DNA from: UMGS1668 sp035447605
Lineage (GTDB): Bacteria > Bacillota > Clostridia > Oscillospirales > Ruminococcaceae
DNA length: 64,000 nucleotides
NCBI GenBank assembly: GCA_035447605.1
Contig: DAOTHJ010000006.1
Location: 16,418 to 80,417, forward strand
Direction: 5' to 3'
This document shows, in pieces, positions 58,685 through 64,000 of the stretch (position 1 is the first letter of the stretch; every line of letters starts with the position of its first letter). A model generated the notes under the pieces. That model was not told the origin of the DNA and did not search any database. It saw only the letters and a list, made by a program, of their open reading frames with translations. Made by a program: the position numbers and the translations under genes.

Positions 58685-58860
58685 TCGCCGCTGCCTGGTG
58701 AAAATGTCAGGCGGGCGGGTTTCTAATTTACGGAAGCGGAAAACCATGGGAGCCTCGGCACGTCGGCACCGGGAATACCCTGTGTCGGAGACGGAAAACC
58801 TTTTTCCCCCGCCGTCCCGGATGCGGACAGGCTCTTTGACGGAAACCCGAAAGCTCTCCG

Positions 58861-58920
58861 TCAAAAAACAAAGTAAAAAAACAGCCCTTTCGCATGTCTC
58901 TCCGCATGTGAAAGGGCTGT
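58861..58920 (-). terminator. Terminator of CBS gene, read on minus strand
   Basis: ACAGCCCTTTCGCATG (58880-58895) pairs with CATGTGAAAGGGCTGT (58905-58920). On the minus strand the stem is followed by TTTTTTACTTTGTTTTTT. The remainder of 58685-59083 holds no gene that I recognise. Confidence 0.75.
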
Positions 58921-59083
58921 CTGATTCCTGCCTTTAAATGGGTTCCTGTTTTCAGACAGGCTCCTGTGATCTGACAAATGTCTATGATGGAAGCCGGGGT
59001 TTGGGGGCGTAGAAAAAAATCCTCCCCCTTGGCCGCGGCCGAAGCCGTTTTTTTGCGGATTTTCGTGCGGATTCGACGGAATC

Positions 59084-59587
59084 TTACAGTAGGCCGGCGT
59101 ACCCGGTCTCGCGTTTTCCGTTTACGCCTTCCGGATAAATCTCCGGACAGACCTGAGCGGCCGGGGTTCCCTTTTCTTCCGCCGGATCGGCAAAATACTG
59201 CATGATTGCCTTTCTGGTGACAATTCCGATGAAAGCGCCGCGCCCGTCCACGACGGGGATAAAGTTTCGGTTCATCGCCTGCGCCAGAAGCTCCTCGACC
59301 GTCACGGTGATCGGCACCGGCGGGTATCGGTCGGGCTTGAGGATATCCCGCAGCAGCAGGTCTTCCATATCCTTTAGCGAGATCCCGTCCTCCGAATCGG
59401 CCTTCCCCACCAGGTACCAGAGGAAGTCGCCCTCGCTCACCGTGCCGATATAGATATTCTCCCTCGTCGTCACGGGAACGGCCGTGTAATGGTAAAAATG
59501 CATCTTTTCCAGCCCCTGCCGGATCGTGCTGTCCTCATACAGCGTTGCTACAAAGAGCTTCGGCGTCAGAAAATGCGCGATATTCAC
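59084..59587 (-). CDS. CBS-domain-pair protein
   Basis: A 167-residue protein made of one CBS pair (Bateman module). CBS1 spans about residues 6-60 (QGLEKMHFYHYTAVPVTTRE) and CBS2 follows (LLAQAMNRNFIPVVDGRGAF, then IGIVTRKAIMQYF), ending in a short hydrophilic tail. CBS pairs sense adenosyl ligands such as AMP or c-di-AMP; the effector and partner are unknown. The start is GTG at 59587: the ribosome site GGGAGGG touches the ATG two codons earlier (59593) and fits GTG with six bases spacing. It is transcribed divergently from rlmD across 362 bp in which only the rlmD promoter is recognisable. Confidence 0.8.
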   Translation of the reverse strand: MNIAHFLTPKLFVATLYEDSTIRQGLEKMHFYHYTAVPVTTRENIYIGTVSEGDFLWYLVGKADSEDGISLKDMEDLLLRDILKPDRYPPVPITVTVEELLAQAMNRNFIPVVDGRGAFIGIVTRKAIMQYFADPAEEKGTPAAQVCPEIYPEGVNGKRETGYAGLL

Positions 59588-59887
59588 TGGCATCCCTCCC
59601 GAAGAATTTGGTTTTCTCTCATGATGCCGCAAAGCAAATCGGATGCGGCATCCCCGGCTGCCGCAGTCAGGCGGCCGGGTAACGGCATCGCAGCCGTTCC
59701 ACAAATATTATATCATCCTGCCGGTGCTCCCGTCCATACGAAGTCCCTCTTTTGCAAGAAAAGAATCCGGCGGCGCAATTTTGGCCGAAAAATTGTCATC
59801 TATGCCATTTCATCCTATTCTTCAAGGGGCGTTTTCTGCTTGTCCCATGGATTTTTCCCCAAAAAATTATTTTGAAGTGCCGTCTTC

Positions 59888-59916
59888 TTGCACGAAACCC
59901 TCACCTGGGGTATACT
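59888..59916 (+). promoter_or_regulatory. Predicted promoter of rlmD
   Basis: TTGCAC (59888-59893) and TATACT (59911-59916) with a 17-bp spacer lie 34 bp before the start codon. Confidence 0.7.
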
Positions 59917-59949
59917 GAATCATAACTTATAAAAGAGGGAGGCTTCCCA

Positions 59950-61110
59950 TTGGAGCAGAGACATCGTCCGGAGTGCCGGTATGCGGAGACATGCGGCGGC
60001 TGCCAGCTTCAGAATCTGACCTACCCGGAGCAGCTCGCCTTCAAGCAGCGGAAGATGGAGGCCCTGCTGGGGAAATTCGGCCCCGTCGCGCCCATCATCG
60101 GGATGAAGAACCCCTGGCATTACCGCAACAAGGTGCAGGCGGCGTTCGGCTTTTCGCCGGAGCGCGGCATCGTCTCCGGCATCTATCAGGCCTCGAGCCA
60201 CCGGATCGTTCCCGTGAGCCACTGTCTGATCGAGAACGATACGGCCGGCGGAATCATCCGGACCATTCGCGAGCTGATGCCGGAATTCAAAATCACGGCC
60301 TACGACGAGCGCACTGAAACCGGCTTTCTGCGGCATGTGCTGGTGAAGCACGGCTTCGCGACCGGCGAAGTCATGGTCGTGCTCGTGGCGGCCGAGCCGA
60401 TTTTTAAGCTTCAGAAGCTCTTTCTCAAAAAGCTGCTGGAGCTTCATCCGGAGATCACCACCGTCGTGCTCAACGTCAACGATAAATTCGGCCCGGTCGT
60501 GCTCGGCGATCAGGAAAAAGTGATCTACGGCAAGGGCTATATCGAGGACGTTCTCTGCGGGCTCACCTTCCGCATCTCGGCGAAATCGTTTTATCAGGTC
60601 AACCCGGTTCAGGCCGAGGTTCTATATAAAACCGCCATGCGCTATGCCGCGCTGACCGGAAAAGAGCGCGTGCTCGACGCCTACTGCGGCATCGGCACCA
60701 TCGGTATGATCGCAAGCCGGCAGGCGGGCGAGGTGGTCGGTATCGAGCTCAACCGGGATGCCGTCCGGGACGCCATCGCCAACGCGAAACGCAACGGCAT
60801 CCAGAACTGCTGGTTCACGCAGGGCGACGCCGGCGATTTTCTGCACGGCATGGCCAAGGAGCGCGTGCCTCTCGATGTGGTCTTTCTCGATCCGCCGCGG
60901 GACGGCAGCGACCGGAAGTTTCTCTCCTCCCTGCTTGCCATGCGGCCGAAGCGGATCGTCTATATCTCCTGCGGGCCGGAATCGCTGGCGCGTGACCTTC
61001 AGGTGCTCACGGACGGCGGCTACACCGTAAAAGGGGTGCAGCCCGTGGATATGTTCCCGCACACGGAGCACGTTGAGACGGTAGTATTGATGTCAAGGGC
61101 GAAAGAGTGA
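59950..61110 (+). CDS. rlmD: 23S rRNA (uracil-5-)-methyltransferase, RlmD/RumA type
   Basis: A 386-residue RNA m5U methyltransferase. The N-terminal Fe-S cluster cysteines are in CRYAETCGGCQLQNLTYPEQ. SAKSFYQVNPVQAEVLYKTA, VLDAYCGIGTIGMIASRQAG (SAM motif), VVFLDPPRDGSDRKFL and IVYISCGPESLARDLQVL (catalytic Cys) are diagnostic. There is no TRAM domain, so it is the short RlmCD-like form. The start is TTG at 59950 behind GGGAGG. It is the last G+C-rich gene before the foreign block. A hairpin follows the stop. Confidence 0.9.
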   Translation: MEQRHRPECRYAETCGGCQLQNLTYPEQLAFKQRKMEALLGKFGPVAPIIGMKNPWHYRNKVQAAFGFSPERGIVSGIYQASSHRIVPVSHCLIENDTAGGIIRTIRELMPEFKITAYDERTETGFLRHVLVKHGFATGEVMVVLVAAEPIFKLQKLFLKKLLELHPEITTVVLNVNDKFGPVVLGDQEKVIYGKGYIEDVLCGLTFRISAKSFYQVNPVQAEVLYKTAMRYAALTGKERVLDAYCGIGTIGMIASRQAGEVVGIELNRDAVRDAIANAKRNGIQNCWFTQGDAGDFLHGMAKERVPLDVVFLDPPRDGSDRKFLSSLLAMRPKRIVYISCGPESLARDLQVLTDGGYTVKGVQPVDMFPHTEHVETVVLMSRAKE

Positions 61111-61150
61111 GTGTGTGAAAAAGCCTTAAATATCAAGGCTTTCAGCACAC
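61111..61150 (+). other. Long hairpin after rlmD
   Basis: GTGTGTGAAAAAGCCTT and AAGGCTTTCAGCACAC form a nearly continuous stem around AAATATC. No T-run follows, so termination is uncertain. It marks the last host-like sequence. Confidence 0.6.
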
Positions 61151-61231
61151 ATGGGCGTAAAACCCATTGAACGAAAAACATGAAAATATCGCTTCGTGGA
61201 AACAAGTCCAAAGGGGCTGTTTTGATAGTCA

Positions 61232-61350
61232 AGTGGTCAGGTTAGATGTCATAGCCCTGCGAGTGGTCGAGTTAGATGTCAGGGGTCATGAGTGGTCAGG
61301 TTAGATGTTTTTTCGGGGGTTTTTGAGGTTGTGTGGTCAGGTTTGATGTT
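61232..61350 (+). mobile_element. Four phased direct repeats, transposon-end-like
   Basis: The 19-bp sequence AGTGGTCAGGTTAGATGTC occurs four times with 0-4 changes: 61232-61250, 61262-61280, 61291-61309 and 61332-61350. Start-to-start distances are 30, 29 and 41 bp, close to three, three and four helical turns, so the copies lie on one face of the DNA. IS21-family elements have such multiple terminal repeats, whose core (TGACCACT on the other strand) is similar. No transposase gene is in the window. The array sits at the boundary where base composition changes. Confidence 0.5.
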
Positions 61351-61404
61351 GACTAAAAATGTGTTTATTGAAGCGAAAGATTTAAATTTGAACGGAGGGG
61401 TTGC

Positions 61405-61899
61405 ATGGTAAATGAAAAAGATGCCATTGAGATAATTTTTTATGCCGAAGAAAATGAGATTGCCATTTGGTTAGATGGCGGCTGGGGAGTTGATGCTCTC
61501 TTAGGTGAGGAAACAAGGGTCCACAACGATATTGATTTGTTTGTGGAAAAAAGCAATAGCAAAAAATTTCTTGAAATAATAAAAGAAAAAGGCTTTTCTG
61601 AAGTTATCGAAGCATATACCACTACAGATCACACGGTTTGGAAGGACGCTAAAGGTAGGATAATCGATCTTCATATATTTGAATTCGATGAACAGGGATA
61701 CCTTGTTTTTGAAGGAGAAGCTTATCCTCCAGAAGTGTTTAGTGGTATCGGGAAAATAGGAGATAAAGTGGTAAAGTGTATAGATGCTAAGAATCAAGTT
61801 TTATTTCACCTGGGATATGAGTATGATGAAAATGATGTTCATGATGTAAGACTTTTGTGCGAGAGGTTTAATATTCCTATTCCTAATGAATATAAATAA
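61405..61899 (+). CDS. Lincosamide/aminoglycoside nucleotidyltransferase-like protein
   Basis: A 164-residue nucleotidyltransferase-fold protein. IWLDGGWGVDALLGEETRVH followed by NDIDLFVE gives the GGW...D.D catalytic motif of lincosamide nucleotidyltransferases (LnuA/LnuC, about 161-164 residues) and of ANT(2'')-like enzymes. The C-terminal GDKVVKCIDAKNQVLFHLGY also matches LnuA/C. It would adenylylate a lincosamide (or an aminoglycoside), inactivating the drug. The start has GGAGGGG upstream. The gene is A+T-rich, unlike the host genes, and lies first in a block of putative resistance genes. It is not close enough to a known allele for me to name one. Confidence 0.72.
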   Translation: MVNEKDAIEIIFYAEENEIAIWLDGGWGVDALLGEETRVHNDIDLFVEKSNSKKFLEIIKEKGFSEVIEAYTTTDHTVWKDAKGRIIDLHIFEFDEQGYLVFEGEAYPPEVFSGIGKIGDKVVKCIDAKNQVLFHLGYEYDENDVHDVRLLCERFNIPIPNEYK

Positions 61900-62061
61900 C
61901 TGACAAATTTTAATTTGTCTTTGAGCCTAAACGCAAGAAAAAGTAAGGCTGCCTATTTAAAATTACTTTCTACTATTGTCGAGGTTTTATGCCAGGTTGA
62001 ATGTCGGCTCCGAGACTGACTATTTACATAGGAACGACCGAAACTATAAGGAGAATTATAT

Positions 62062-62697
62062 ATGCAATATGGACCAGATCCAAATTCTATTTATCCGAAT
62101 GAAAAAATAAAAAGCGTATGCTATATTAAAAATGTAATCACACGCCCAAATATTATCGTCGGTGATTACACCTATTATGATGATATCAATGGGCCGGTAC
62201 GGTTTGAGGAGCGCGTTACACATCACTATGAATTTTTAGGTGATAAGCTCATCATTGGGAAATTCTGCGCTATAGCAAAAGGTATCGAGTTTATAATGAA
62301 CGGTGCGAATCATAGAATGTGCAGCGTCACTACTTATCCATTTAATATCATGGGACATGGTTGGGAAAAGGCCACTCCGACACTTGGGGATTTACCTTTC
62401 AAAGGAGATACTGTTGTTGGCAATGATGTGTGGATAGGTCAAAATGTCACTGTAATGCCCGGCGTGCATATTGGTGATGGAGCAATTGTTGCTGCCAATT
62501 CAGTAGTTACAAAAGATATACCGGCTTATCATATTGCAGGTGGCAATCCTATCAGAATTATTAAGAAAAGGTTTGAGGATGAACTCATTGGCTATCTGCT
62601 GGAATTAAAGTGGTGGGAATGGCCTGCTAAAAAGATTTTTGATAACCTTGAGGCTTTGTGTAGTGCCGACCTTGAAAAAATAAAGGAGATAAAATGA
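62062..62697 (+). CDS. vat: Vat family streptogramin A O-acetyltransferase
   Basis: A 211-residue hexapeptide-repeat xenobiotic acetyltransferase. It aligns over its length with Vat enzymes: GPDPNSIYPNEKIKSVCYIK, VGDYTYYDD, LIIGKFCAIAKGIEFIMNGA, NHRMCSVTTYPFNIMGHGWE (with the catalytic His), FKGDTVVGNDVWIGQNVTVM and KWWEWPAKKIFDNLEAL. Vat acetylates the hydroxyl of dalfopristin/virginiamycin M using acetyl-CoA, giving streptogramin A resistance. AAGGAG precedes the ATG. Its stop overlaps the next start (ATGA), so three genes are translated in a chain. The 162-bp gap before it (61900-62061) holds a possible degenerate fifth copy of the direct repeat at about 61989-62005. Confidence 0.9.
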   Translation: MQYGPDPNSIYPNEKIKSVCYIKNVITRPNIIVGDYTYYDDINGPVRFEERVTHHYEFLGDKLIIGKFCAIAKGIEFIMNGANHRMCSVTTYPFNIMGHGWEKATPTLGDLPFKGDTVVGNDVWIGQNVTVMPGVHIGDGAIVAANSVVTKDIPAYHIAGGNPIRIIKKRFEDELIGYLLELKWWEWPAKKIFDNLEALCSADLEKIKEIK

Positions 62698-62909
62698 GCG
62701 TGTACTCGAAAGAAGAACTGTTCGAAGCCAAACGGCAGATTGATTCAACCATTCACAAGCTAACAGAAACACTTAAAACACTTGAGTCAAAGGAAAATCC
62801 TGATAGATATAAATCGCAGGTTACACTTGCAAAAAGACGAATCGTCGCTTTTGAAATTGCGGTGAATTTGCTGGAAAAAGAGCTAAAGGAGATATACGAT
62901 GAAAAATAA
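62694..62909 (+). CDS. Small helical protein of unknown function
   Basis: A 71-residue protein predicted to form two long helices (ELFEAKRQIDSTIHKLTETL and RRIVAFEIAVNLLEKELKEI), probably a helical hairpin or coiled coil. It overlaps vat by 4 bp (ATGA) and the methyltransferase by 11 bp. This tight coupling, and the same A+T-rich codon use, show it travels with the resistance genes. I do not recognise the family; it could be an accessory of the methyltransferase, but nothing proves it. Confidence 0.65.
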   Translation: MSVYSKEELFEAKRQIDSTIHKLTETLKTLESKENPDRYKSQVTLAKRRIVAFEIAVNLLEKELKEIYDEK

Positions 62910-63681
62910 AACAATAACAGAATTCGAATTATTAATCGAAAGCCATCTCGACTTAGAAAGGCAAGGCCCAGGAAGTGCTGAAATGACGCTAAAAGCCCTA
63001 AGTTTCATAATGAACCTTGACAGCAATTCAAAGATAGCAGATATCGGCTGCGGTACAGGCGGTCAAACGATGATACTTGCAAAGAATACTGGTGGTCATA
63101 TTACAGGCGTAGATATGGTAGCTGATTTTATAAACATTTTTAACGATGCTTCCAAGAAACATAATTTTTCCGACAGAGTGCAAGGTATTGTCGGCGACGC
63201 CCTAAAACTCCCTTTTGAAAAAGATGGGTTCGACCTTATCTGGTCTGAGGGAATGATAGACAGCTTAGGGTTTGAAAAAACACTTAGCTACTGGAATGGC
63301 TTTCTCAAAACAGATGGATATATAGCCGTAACCAGTCCCTCGTGGCTTACCACAGAAAAGCCTGCCGAAATAGAGAAGTTCTGGATTGATGCAGGTAGTG
63401 GTTTGTATTCGATAGAAAGCAATATCGAATCAATGCAAAAATCGGGGTATAGTTTTGTTGCAGCATTTACATTACCAGAGGAATGTTGGATTCAAAATTA
63501 TTTTATCCCACGTCAGGCAACAGAAAAAGAGCTTTTGATAAAATATCCGGAAGATAAAACCGTAGAGGACTATGTCCACAGTATGAAGTATGAGGTTGAT
63601 TTATATGAAAAGCACAAGCAGCATTATGGGTATGTTTTTTACATCGGCAAAAAAATGGGTGAGAAGTTGAGCAGGAAGTAG
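62899..63681 (+). CDS. Class I SAM-dependent methyltransferase
   Basis: A 260-residue UbiE-type methyltransferase. Motif I is IADIGCGTGGQTMILAKNTG (residues about 46-65), the post-I acidic residue is in ITGVDMVADFI, motif II GIVGDALKLPFEKDGFDLIW and motif III FLKTDGYIAVTSPSW. It lacks the erm-type rRNA adenine-dimethylase motif, so it is probably a small-molecule methylase. It shares the operon with vat, either as a passenger or as a modifier of an antibiotic; the substrate is unknown. Start overlaps the small helical protein gene and uses AAAGGAG. Confidence 0.75.
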   Translation: MKNKTITEFELLIESHLDLERQGPGSAEMTLKALSFIMNLDSNSKIADIGCGTGGQTMILAKNTGGHITGVDMVADFINIFNDASKKHNFSDRVQGIVGDALKLPFEKDGFDLIWSEGMIDSLGFEKTLSYWNGFLKTDGYIAVTSPSWLTTEKPAEIEKFWIDAGSGLYSIESNIESMQKSGYSFVAAFTLPEECWIQNYFIPRQATEKELLIKYPEDKTVEDYVHSMKYEVDLYEKHKQHYGYVFYIGKKMGEKLSRK

Positions 63682-63742
63682 CAAACCTTACCAGTACGCT
63701 TTTATGCAATAAAATTAAAAACAGGAAGTGAGGCAATGACCT

Positions 63743-63763
63743 ATGTGGATAGTATTCATGTAA
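63743..63763 (+). CDS. Leader peptide MWIVFM, MsrDL-like
   Basis: A six-codon ORF (ATG TGG ATA GTA TTC ATG, stop TAA) preceded nine bases upstream by AGTGAGG. The peptide MWIVFM has the same length and pattern as MYLIFM, the leader peptide of the macrolide-resistance gene msr(D): Met, aromatic, two aliphatics, Phe, Met, then stop. In that system erythromycin stalls the ribosome at the end of the leader and relieves attenuation. Here the same arrangement lies before a Mef-like exporter gene. A 27-codon frame starting at 63736 also exists, but its spacing to the ribosome site (2-3 bases) is poor. Confidence 0.72.
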   Translation: MWIVFM

Positions 63764-63766
63764 TAT

Positions 63767-63870
63767 ATGTTTTTAAGCACGAACTCTTAGGAGTTTATTT
63801 GTTGTGTTTAAAAACATAGTCTATAAGGAAAATAAGATTCCAAATCTTCCTTATAAAATTATGTTTTTGT
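63767..63870 (+). promoter_or_regulatory. Attenuator with alternative hairpins before exporter gene
   Basis: Segment 1 ATGTTTTTAA (63767-63776) pairs perfectly with segment 2 TTAAAAACAT (63808-63817). A terminator stem TATAAGGAA (63822-63830) with TTCCTTATA (63847-63855) precedes a T-run at 63864-63868. Segment 5 ATGTTTTT (63861-63868) repeats segment 1 and can pair with segment 2 instead, which would absorb the T-run and block termination. A ribosome stalled at the leader stop (63761) would cover segment 1 and free segment 2. The logic is that of a drug-inducible attenuator. Confidence 0.7.
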
Positions 63871-63927
63871 AAATGTGCAGCTTGTAATGTTGCATAAACT
63901 GATTTTATAAAAGGAGATTTCTTAAAA

Positions 63928-64000
63928 ATGAACAAAATAATAAACTGGAAAAAACAATTTGCTATAATATATGCAGGACAAGCTTTTTCAATATTGGGTT
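63928..64000 (+). CDS. Mef-like MFS efflux protein, N-terminal fragment
   Basis: Only 24 codons are inside the window: MNKIINWKKQFAIIYAGQAF, then SILG. The pattern NWKxxFxxIxAGQAxS is close to the start of Mef macrolide efflux proteins (Mef(A) begins with NWKLKFYTIWAGQAVSLI). An AAGGAG lies 11 bases before the ATG. The gene continues past base 64000. As a 14-membered macrolide exporter it would complete a macrolide-lincosamide-streptogramin cluster with the nucleotidyltransferase and vat genes. Identification is tentative because only the N-terminus is visible. Confidence 0.6.
   Translation, partial: MNKIINWKKQFAIIYAGQAFSILG

Noticed and set aside
57938..58864. N-terminal extension of proC over about 300 codons
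   Set aside because: It is antisense to the greA-like gene and contains the proC promoter; the conserved ProC N-terminus begins at 57937.
61232..61350. Possible CRISPR array
   Set aside because: Repeats are 19 bp, gaps are only 10-22 bp and unequal in length, and there are no cas genes; more like a protein-binding array.
62899..63681. Erm-type rRNA methyltransferase
   Set aside because: Motifs are those of UbiE-like small-molecule methylases; the Erm adenine-N6 motif and N-terminal signature are absent.
63736..63819. 27-codon leader ORF starting at the ATG at 63736
   Set aside because: The ribosome site AGTGAGG ends only two bases before this ATG but nine bases before the ATG of MWIVFM, so the shorter ORF is the better candidate. 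The longer frame cannot be fully excluded.

Overview
The window looks like a chromosomal contig of a G+C-rich member of the Clostridia, probably an Oscillospiraceae/Ruminococcaceae-like gut anaerobe. The evidence is a Cys T-box riboswitch, an L20-type leader before infC-rpmI-rplT, AddAB instead of RecBCD, TrmFO, PlsX, type III pantothenate kinase, a SpoIIQ-like M23 protein and the clostridial DUF6323/DUF6179 pair, which together suggest a Gram-positive, probably spore-forming cell. Almost everything from 1 to about 61.1 kb is G+C-rich housekeeping DNA. The last 2.8 kb (about 61.2-64.0 kb) is clearly A+T-rich and looks horizontally acquired.

Layout. 0-2.6 kb: DUF523 tail, ACT-domain protein with DUF711 protein, zinc-ribbon membrane protein. 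2.8-5.0 kb: an isolated phage-type cassette (tail-fibre-like protein, small XhlA-like protein, phi-LC3-type holin, GH25 endolysin) with no other phage genes. 5.1-5.6 kb: decayed tandem repeats of about 120 bp. 5.6-16.5 kb: galactokinase, DUF1294, RlmA-like methyltransferase, TSCPD protein, polysaccharide deacetylase, HAD phosphatase, EamA half-transporter, TmcAL, acetate kinase, DUF378 and a D,D-carboxypeptidase. 16.7-22.3 kb: MATE exporter, T-box-controlled cysE-cysS, MFS permease. 22.6-27.9 kb (minus strand): sugar ABC importer with SIS and PfkB enzymes but no ATPase gene. 28.5-31.5 kb: deoxyinosine glycosylase, SpoIIQ-like protein, DUF6323/DUF6179. 31.9-38.9 kb: addB-addA. 39.3-53.1 kb: zinc-ribbon protein, infC-rpmI-rplT, trmH-like, dprA-topA-trmFO, plsX-rnc-radical SAM-smc. 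53.5-61.1 kb: glycosyltransferase, coaX, panE-like and proC (minus strand), greA-like, CBS protein, RlmD-type methyltransferase.

The most unusual structural theme is recurrent short tandem duplication (about 120-180 bp) at gene 3' ends: after galK, at the DUF1294/rlmA junction, after rlmA, at the addB/addA junction and after smc, plus an older proC-like fragment beside proC. At the DUF1294/rlmA and addB/addA junctions the duplicated unit length is 2 modulo 3. In both cases the result is a small bridging ORF that keeps ATGA stop-start coupling on both sides (47 and 54 codons).

The right end is an antibiotic-resistance block. Four phased 19-bp direct repeats that resemble a multi-repeat transposon terminus are followed by a lincosamide/aminoglycoside-type nucleotidyltransferase, a Vat-type streptogramin A acetyltransferase, a small helical protein, a SAM methyltransferase and the first codons of a Mef-like MFS exporter. 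The exporter is preceded by a six-codon leader ORF encoding MWIVFM and by mutually exclusive hairpins. This strongly recalls the MYLIFM leader of msr(D) and suggests macrolide-inducible transcription attenuation. Taken together the block would give a macrolide-lincosamide-streptogramin resistance phenotype; this is inferred, not shown.
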